A stretch of 21,226 nucleotides of DNA from Ramicandelaber brevisporus (taxonomy: Eukaryota > Kickxellomycota > Ramicandelaberales > Ramicandelaberaceae), in assembly GCA_025201865.1 (NCBI GenBank), contig MU602682.1, positions 27,925 to 49,150 of the forward strand, read 5' to 3'. Within the stretch, counting starts at the first letter, position 1; each line of letters starts with the position of its first letter. The translations under genes were made by a program, and so were the position numbers. The notes beneath the pieces were generated by a model. It ran no database searches and was not told the origin of the DNA. It was given only the letters and a program-made list of their open reading frames with translations. Positions 16,203-21,226 of this stretch are shown here, one piece after another.

Positions 16203-17999
16203 TTAACTAGTAGGGTTTCTAGTGTATCGCTTGCCATTAACTGTCAGTAAACCGAGTGAAGGCAGTGCAGTGGCAATCTTGTCGCTGTAAATCTCGTAAT
16301 AGTCATGCAAATGCAGCATTGTCAATGATGGGAAGAAGCCGAGGAACTTTATCAACTGCCTGCCTCCCACAATCTCAGCACCTCTGTGTCTGAGGAGAAT
16401 CTCTCTCACTGAATATGACTTGATTGTTCCTCTGTTCATTCCCGCCACAGAATCAATAGTCTGGCCGCTCAATTTGGTGTTAATCAGCTCCAGCACAATC
16501 AATCTCGGACAGTGTTGTATAATGTAGCCAAGGGCTCGAGATCCAATTGTCTGAACACCAGCCAGGCTCAATGTACTCAGATATCTCATTGGCACCGCAT
16601 TGCGAGCCCAAATCTCCATCTGAGACATTCCAATGCCGCCGATAAGCGATTCTTGGCCAAATCCACGCATAATGGACATTCCGTTTGCACTGCTCTGGTA
16701 TTCGTAGTTGACAGACAGCCTTCGTAAATGTGGAACTGCAGCTGCTATGCTGTCTAGCACTACAGTACACAGCTCAGAGTTGACACTGCCTGCGTCTTCA
16801 AGGATCAGCTTGAGTTCTGCTAGTTGAGGGAGAGTACTGACATCGGATGCTGTGTAGAGTGAAGAAACGAGAGCATCTTGGATGTGACTGGCGACTTTAG
16901 AACTGAAGCTAATGTGTGACAATCGCGGCCAGCAAGAGTTGCTAAAAATGCTGGTGAGTGTTGCTTCCAATGTGTTAGCTGTAGTAACCTGCTTGTGGTG
17001 TTTGCTGCAGCTGACTTCAATAATGAGAGACTGGAGTGACGGCAATCGATCGGATGTAAAGTCATTAAAGCCATACATTTCAGATGAGCATGGACACAAT
17101 GCCAAATGCAGTGTCTTGAGGTTGTAGAAGCGCCACACAGACGTGAAATCCTGCTGTAGAATTGTATACCGACTGTTTTCTTTCATATTCGACTGTTGCT
17201 GTTGTTGCTGTTTCTGCTGCTGTTGCGATGGCTGTGGTGGCTGTAACGATGGAGGAAGTGGCTCTGAGCCAAACATGACTCTGTTCAATGTTGTCGTGCA
17301 AATGGGTTTGTTTGTGCTGCACATGCCCAGCTTTGTAAACTGTGTTGATAATGCACGAATGTTCCATGGCTGAAGAGATGTAAACTTCCGCGTTGCAAAC
17401 ACATGTCGCTCGACTCGATAGTGAACTTGTCGCTTTATGAGGACGGGTATGTTCCCAAGTCTGTCGTTTGTGCTTTCATTCTGCCATTCAATCAGATCGA
17501 CTTGGCCACTCTCCTCCTCATTCTGCGTCCACGATATTGCAATGTCCAATTCCCTCATACCGTGCACTCTATCCACTACAAACCGGACATATCGCAAGTT
17601 ACGCAGCTGCGATGCCATGAGCAGGAACTCTACCAACCTGTCGCTTGTTTTCATTGTTAACCTCGTAATGTTTGGGACACATCCAACCTTGCCATCGAGA
17701 CTACGAAACGTTGCACTGGAGAGATACAGGGCTCGAACAAGATGGCCATATCGGCTCAACGAGTCATTCATGATACAACACCGTGCAAACTCTGCTGCCA
17801 AAGCCTCGTGCTGAAGACTCTCGAGGTTGCGCCAGATCCGCGGTGCAAACAAGTCGTGAAACTCTCGCGATACTCGCAGCGCAACTGTAGCATCGAATTT
17901 GCTGAAGAAGGTCGTAATGTAATCGAGCAGTTCGTGAGGCAGTGGCAGCGGAAGCCTCAGCAGAACAGCTTGCTGTTGTAGTAACGAGCTTGCCGTCAT
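16203..17999 (-). CDS. F-box/LRR-like protein
   Basis: The 598-aa product has an N-terminal F-box-like motif at ~18-60 (LPLPHELLDYITTFFSKFDATVALRVSREFHDLFAPRIWRNL), for Skp1 binding in an SCF ubiquitin ligase. Irregular LRR-like segments follow (LRNLRYVRFVVD, FYNLKTLHLALCPCSS, LPSLQSLIIEVSCSKH, LPQLAELKLILEDAG, LSTLSLAGVQTIGSRALGYI, CPRLIVLELINTKLSG). A Gln/Pro-rich insertion at ~245-272 interrupts the solenoid. It resembles the F-box protein at 10269 in layout, but I see no close sequence match outside the F-box. ATG 17999 is the natural start. It diverges from VPS34 across 107 bp. Substrate is unknown. Confidence 0.82.
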   Translation of the reverse strand: MTASSLLQQQAVLLRLPLPLPHELLDYITTFFSKFDATVALRVSREFHDLFAPRIWRNLESLQHEALAAEFARCCIMNDSLSRYGHLVRALYLSSATFRSLDGKVGCVPNITRLTMKTSDRLVEFLLMASQLRNLRYVRFVVDRVHGMRELDIAISWTQNEEESGQVDLIEWQNESTNDRLGNIPVLIKRQVHYRVERHVFATRKFTSLQPWNIRALSTQFTKLGMCSTNKPICTTTLNRVMFGSEPLPPSLQPPQPSQQQQKQQQQQQSNMKENSRYTILQQDFTSVWRFYNLKTLHLALCPCSSEMYGFNDFTSDRLPSLQSLIIEVSCSKHHKQVTTANTLEATLTSIFSNSCWPRLSHISFSSKVASHIQDALVSSLYTASDVSTLPQLAELKLILEDAGSVNSELCTVVLDSIAAAVPHLRRLSVNYEYQSSANGMSIMRGFGQESLIGGIGMSQMEIWARNAVPMRYLSTLSLAGVQTIGSRALGYIIQHCPRLIVLELINTKLSGQTIDSVAGMNRGTIKSYSVREILLRHRGAEIVGGRQLIKFLGFFPSLTMLHLHDYYEIYSDKIATALPSLGLLTVNGKRYTRNPTS

Positions 18000-18106
18000 T
18001 TTGTATGGAGGGAACTTGATTTCAGAGCGAGTGTATGTGTATATGTGAGCATGTTGGTCAGACTTGCAGCTTCATCTCGCTCACTTGCTCGCTCATAAAA
18101 AGAATC
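18000..18106. promoter_or_regulatory. Compact divergent promoter and leader of F-box gene and VPS34
   Basis: The 107-bp interval must contain both promoters and leaders. On the VPS34 side it holds an in-frame ATG at 18035, a minimal ATG-TGA at 18043-18048, and an ATG at 18051 opening a 15-codon uORF that stops at 18098. An ATAAAAAG run lies directly before the VPS34 ATG. Confidence 0.5.
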
Positions 18107-21100
18107 ATGACGAACCTGCTTCACTACTGCATATCGCGCGACGTGCACCTGGACACTACAGTTCGAGTGGCTGTCCTAGAAGGCAAACGGCCCGATCGTC
18201 GACAACAGCAACAGCAACAACAACAACAGCAACTGTCGACTTCGCCAACGCTACGAAAGCAGCCACGAGACTACTTTGAGGACCCGTTCGCAGAACTGCC
18301 AATACCAGAGCTGACGGTATCTGTGCAGCTGTATGCAGAAGGACGCGAGCTATGCCTGCCAGTCTACACTGCCTATCGAGCAAATCCAGCATCCTCTTCT
18401 TCGTCAACTAACGACTACTCCAGTGATAGAGGTGTACCGTTATCACCTACATCTCCGGATACACCATCTGGAAGTGTACCGCCACAGCCACCGGCAGGTA
18501 TATGGAACGAATGGTTAACGCTGCCAGTGAGGTTGTCAGATTTACCATTATCAACTGTATTGCTAGTTAGAGTCTGGGACCTGGATGGATTGGACAATAT
18601 TAGAGTGCTTGGAGGAACCACATTGTCATTGTTTGATAATAATGGAATACTAGTCCAAGGTAGACAGAGATTGCACGTGTGGATTGGATGCGATGCTGAT
18701 CCTGGCTCAAAGCACAAGGAATCAAGCACACCAGCTACTGGACCCGAGGAGAATCGAACAGAAATGGACAGACTAGAGTCACTTTTGCTACAGCATGAGC
18801 GTGGTAAGATTGCACCAGTTGAGTGGTTGGATGCACTGGTGTTTAGAGAAATTGAGCGAATTCATCAAACTGAGCTATCATCTTCAAACTCTGCACAACG
18901 GACTCATCCAGATGGCAATCAACCGCAGACAATGTGTTTGTACATTGAATTGCCTACATTTGACGTGCCAGTTGTGCATGGTGAGCCCGAAATCACTGCA
19001 GCCAGCGATCCATTCCTGCTAAGACCAGCTGAACCCACACTGTCATTTGTTAATGATCCTGAAATGTACCGAGAGAATCCAACTGAGTTGATGCATCGTC
19101 GATTAGCGCGCAGTCACCGTGGAGCGCCGCTGGATCGAGAATTGAAGCCAAATGCTCGCATTAGAGATGAACTGAATAATATAATCAAGTATCCTCCAAC
19201 GAGATCACTGGACACTCATGAAAAGGATTTGGTTTGGACGTTTAGATTTTATTTGTCGAGAAACAAACAGGCTCTGACAAAGTTCCTCAAAAGTGTCAGT
19301 TGGACCGATGCCCAAGAAGTTAGACAAGCCATTGAATTGATGGATCAGTGGTCATTGATTGACGTGTCGGATGCATTGGAGTTACTGGGCCACGACTTTT
19401 CACATCCAAAAGTGCGTGGCTATGCTGTCAATCGACTCAAAGCCGCAGCAAATGATGATGATTTGCTATTGTATTTATTGCAACTTGTGCAAGCATTGAG
19501 ATTTGATGTGGTGGCAGCCGCTATGTACGCTTCTTCTTCATCTCCTTCAGCATCGTCTTCTTCAATGCAGGCCAGTGAGATTGACTCTGGATTGGCAGAT
19601 TTCTTGATTGAAAGATCAGTTAGTAGTCCTATTTTGGCCAACTATCTACATTGGTACTTGAGAGTAGAATGCGAGGCTAAAGGTAAAATTGGTCACATGT
19701 ATTCTCGAATCTCATCTCGCTTCCTGGATGCTCTCCAGTCTGCATACAATGAACAGCAACAGCAGCTGAGAAGTCGTGCTGAGTCTCTGGCAGATGCTGT
19801 ACAGCCAATCGAACCTGAACACAGTAGTGGTGGCGGAAGTAGCTCATTAACAGCGTCAACTGGCTCATTACACATTGTTCCCGCTACAGCTGTCACCAGC
19901 TCGCCCGCATTTGCACCAGCTGTTCCAGGGCTTGAACAGGTTACTGCCATGCCGATATCCTCCATGACTTCAGCAGCTGCGATGGTCAATGTTGCCAGTG
20001 AATCAGACATTGTTGGTGCTGCAATAGCCTCCGCCATCAATGTTCCCCAGCCTGTTCGCAACATTCCAGTTGTCCACAGTGATACTGCTCAGTCCGTGTC
20101 GTCTCACACTTCAATCACAGCCCCAACAGTTGGACAACCTCTCGATTACCGCGACAGTCTGCGTCGTCAAGGTGAATTGATTCAGTATCTCAGTCGTATC
20201 TCGAAGGAGCTTCGCAGCAGTCGAGAGCTTCGTACTCGCAAGATTGAGCGATTGCGTCAAATCATTGCGTCTCCTCAGAGCGGTCTGTCCTCGTTCCCTC
20301 CTCTCACATTCCCACTGGATCCATCGATTCGTATCACTGGTATTGTTGCAGACAATTCGTCAATATTCAAGTCTTCGATGATGCCACTCTTTCTCACCTT
20401 CAAGACTAGCAGCGATGGGGATGGTTCTGGACAGCGTGAGTATAGAGCAATGTTCAAGACTGGTGACGATTTGAGACAAGATCAGCTCGTTATCCAGCTC
20501 ATCACACTGATGGACAAACTGCTTCGCAACGAGAACCTCGATTTGAGACTGATGCCATACAAGGCTCTTGCCACTGGCCACGACAGTGGTTTCATTCAGC
20601 TGATTGATGCTGAGGCACTCGCCTCCATTCTCACCGACCACGCTGGCAGTCTCCTCTCCTATCTGCGTCTTCATCGACCCGATCCCTCCCCCAGCGGCAT
20701 TCTCGGTGTCGACCCCACTGTCATGGACACCTACATTCGTAGCTGCGCTGGCTATTGTGTAATCACATATCTCCTCGGCGTGGGTGACCGCCACTTGGAC
20801 AATTTGATGCTCACCAAGGATGGCAATCTGTTTCACATTGACTTTGGCTTCATTCTCGGTCGCGATCCAAAGCCATTCCCACCGCCCATGAAGCTGTGCA
20901 AGGAAATGATTGAGGCGATGGGCGGTGAGCAATCTCCACTCTTCCAGCAGCAGTTCAGATCATATTGTTACACTGCATTTGGCATACTGAGACGGTCGGC
21001 AAACTTGATTTTGAATCTATTGTCGCTGATGGTGGATGCGGGCATTCCGGATATTGCGGTTGAGCCAGATCGGGCTGTGCTGAAGGTTCAGGAGAAGTTT

Positions 21101-21226
21101 AGATTGGATTTGACAGAAGAGGAGGCGGTTGAGCTGTTTGACACTTTGATTACGGACTCAGCCAATGCATTGTTCCCGCAGATTGTGGAGAGATTGCATG
21201 CTTGGGCTCAATACTGGCGTGCTTAA
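18107..21226 (+). CDS. VPS34: Class III phosphatidylinositol 3-kinase Vps34
   Basis: This 1039-aa lipid kinase makes PI3P on endosomes and autophagic membranes, in complex with Vps15 and Atg6/Vps30. The C2 domain lies at ~12-193 (LEGKRPD, VQLYAEGRELCLPVYTAYRA, WNEWLTLPV, VWDLDG, GGTTLSLFDNNG). The PIK helical domain is at ~358-551. The kinase domain is at ~728-1039, with ATP lysine K784 in MFKTGDDLRQDQL, catalytic loop GDRHLDN (893-899), DFG (912-914) and the conserved ending WAQYWR. All key residues are present. It is longer than human (887 aa) or yeast (875 aa) Vps34 because of a polyQ tract, a Ser/Pro insert in C2 and a ~120-residue disordered insert at ~555-675. ATG 18107 is chosen because homology begins there; an in-frame ATG 24 codons upstream (18035) adds no family sequence. 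The stop is the last codon of the window. Confidence 0.96.
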   Translation: MTNLLHYCISRDVHLDTTVRVAVLEGKRPDRRQQQQQQQQQQLSTSPTLRKQPRDYFEDPFAELPIPELTVSVQLYAEGRELCLPVYTAYRANPASSSSSTNDYSSDRGVPLSPTSPDTPSGSVPPQPPAGIWNEWLTLPVRLSDLPLSTVLLVRVWDLDGLDNIRVLGGTTLSLFDNNGILVQGRQRLHVWIGCDADPGSKHKESSTPATGPEENRTEMDRLESLLLQHERGKIAPVEWLDALVFREIERIHQTELSSSNSAQRTHPDGNQPQTMCLYIELPTFDVPVVHGEPEITAASDPFLLRPAEPTLSFVNDPEMYRENPTELMHRRLARSHRGAPLDRELKPNARIRDELNNIIKYPPTRSLDTHEKDLVWTFRFYLSRNKQALTKFLKSVSWTDAQEVRQAIELMDQWSLIDVSDALELLGHDFSHPKVRGYAVNRLKAAANDDDLLLYLLQLVQALRFDVVAAAMYASSSSPSASSSSMQASEIDSGLADFLIERSVSSPILANYLHWYLRVECEAKGKIGHMYSRISSRFLDALQSAYNEQQQQLRSRAESLADAVQPIEPEHSSGGGSSSLTASTGSLHIVPATAVTSSPAFAPAVPGLEQVTAMPISSMTSAAAMVNVASESDIVGAAIASAINVPQPVRNIPVVHSDTAQSVSSHTSITAPTVGQPLDYRDSLRRQGELIQYLSRISKELRSSRELRTRKIERLRQIIASPQSGLSSFPPLTFPLDPSIRITGIVADNSSIFKSSMMPLFLTFKTSSDGDGSGQREYRAMFKTGDDLRQDQLVIQLITLMDKLLRNENLDLRLMPYKALATGHDSGFIQLIDAEALASILTDHAGSLLSYLRLHRPDPSPSGILGVDPTVMDTYIRSCAGYCVITYLLGVGDRHLDNLMLTKDGNLFHIDFGFILGRDPKPFPPPMKLCKEMIEAMGGEQSPLFQQQFRSYCYTAFGILRRSANLILNLLSLMVDAGIPDIAVEPDRAVLKVQEKFRLDLTEEEAVELFDTLITDSANALFPQIVERLHAWAQYWRA
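18203..18232 (+). repeat. CAA/CAG tract encoding ten glutamines in VPS34
   Basis: Ten Gln codons, mixed CAA and CAG, lie in the C2 domain loop right after LEGKRPDRR. Human Vps34 has no polyQ at this place, so the tract is lineage-specific. Confidence 0.9.

Overview
This is a gene-dense, intron-poor nuclear segment from a eukaryote, most likely a fungus. The genes point that way: a single-exon eIF3a of 962 aa (close to the yeast TIF32 length), a complete class III PI 3-kinase (VPS34), a CSR1/SFH2-type Sec14 protein, a Crb2/53BP1-type checkpoint mediator and two F-box/LRR-like proteins. Glutamine tracts are common, and neighbouring genes are separated by tens to a few hundred bases. An early-diverging (zygomycete-grade) fungus would fit, but the sequence alone does not prove it. 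No tRNA, rRNA, transposon or CRISPR was recognised.

Layout: 1-511 intergenic; 512-2830 (+) long-chain acyl-CoA synthetase-like protein that has lost the ANL catalytic motifs; 3116-4354 (+) CRAL-TRIO/Sec14 protein of CSR1 type, with a likely 5'UTR intron at 2947-3057; 4541-8644 (+) tandem-Tudor/tandem-BRCT DNA damage mediator; 8695-10143 (-) unknown, probably nuclear protein with a C-terminal Ig/cadherin-like fold; 10269-11669 (-) F-box protein; 12137-12784 (-) orphan six-TM membrane protein; 13280-16168 (+) eIF3a; 16203-17999 (-) F-box/LRR-like protein; 18107-21226 (+) VPS34, ending exactly at the window edge.

The genes do not form one pathway. They mix lipid biology (ACSL-like, CSR1-like, VPS34), DNA damage signalling, ubiquitin-ligase adaptors and translation. 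Two gene pairs converge with only 50 and 34 bp between stop codons, so their mRNAs must overlap or end inside each other. Two pairs diverge from shared promoters (12785-13279 and 18000-18106).

The most interesting observations are the intact but apparently catalytically dead acyl-CoA synthetase homologue and the homologous leader plus N-terminal sequence shared by two unrelated neighbours (the F-box gene at 10269 and the membrane protein at 12137). In the second copy of that leader the start codon is lost and a ~25-bp element is tandemly amplified. Also notable are a four-copy [V/M/I]-A-E-[S/T]-P phosphosite array in the Crb2/53BP1 homologue and the unidentified protein at 8695-10143. Family assignments rest on remembered motifs and family alignments; no database search was run.
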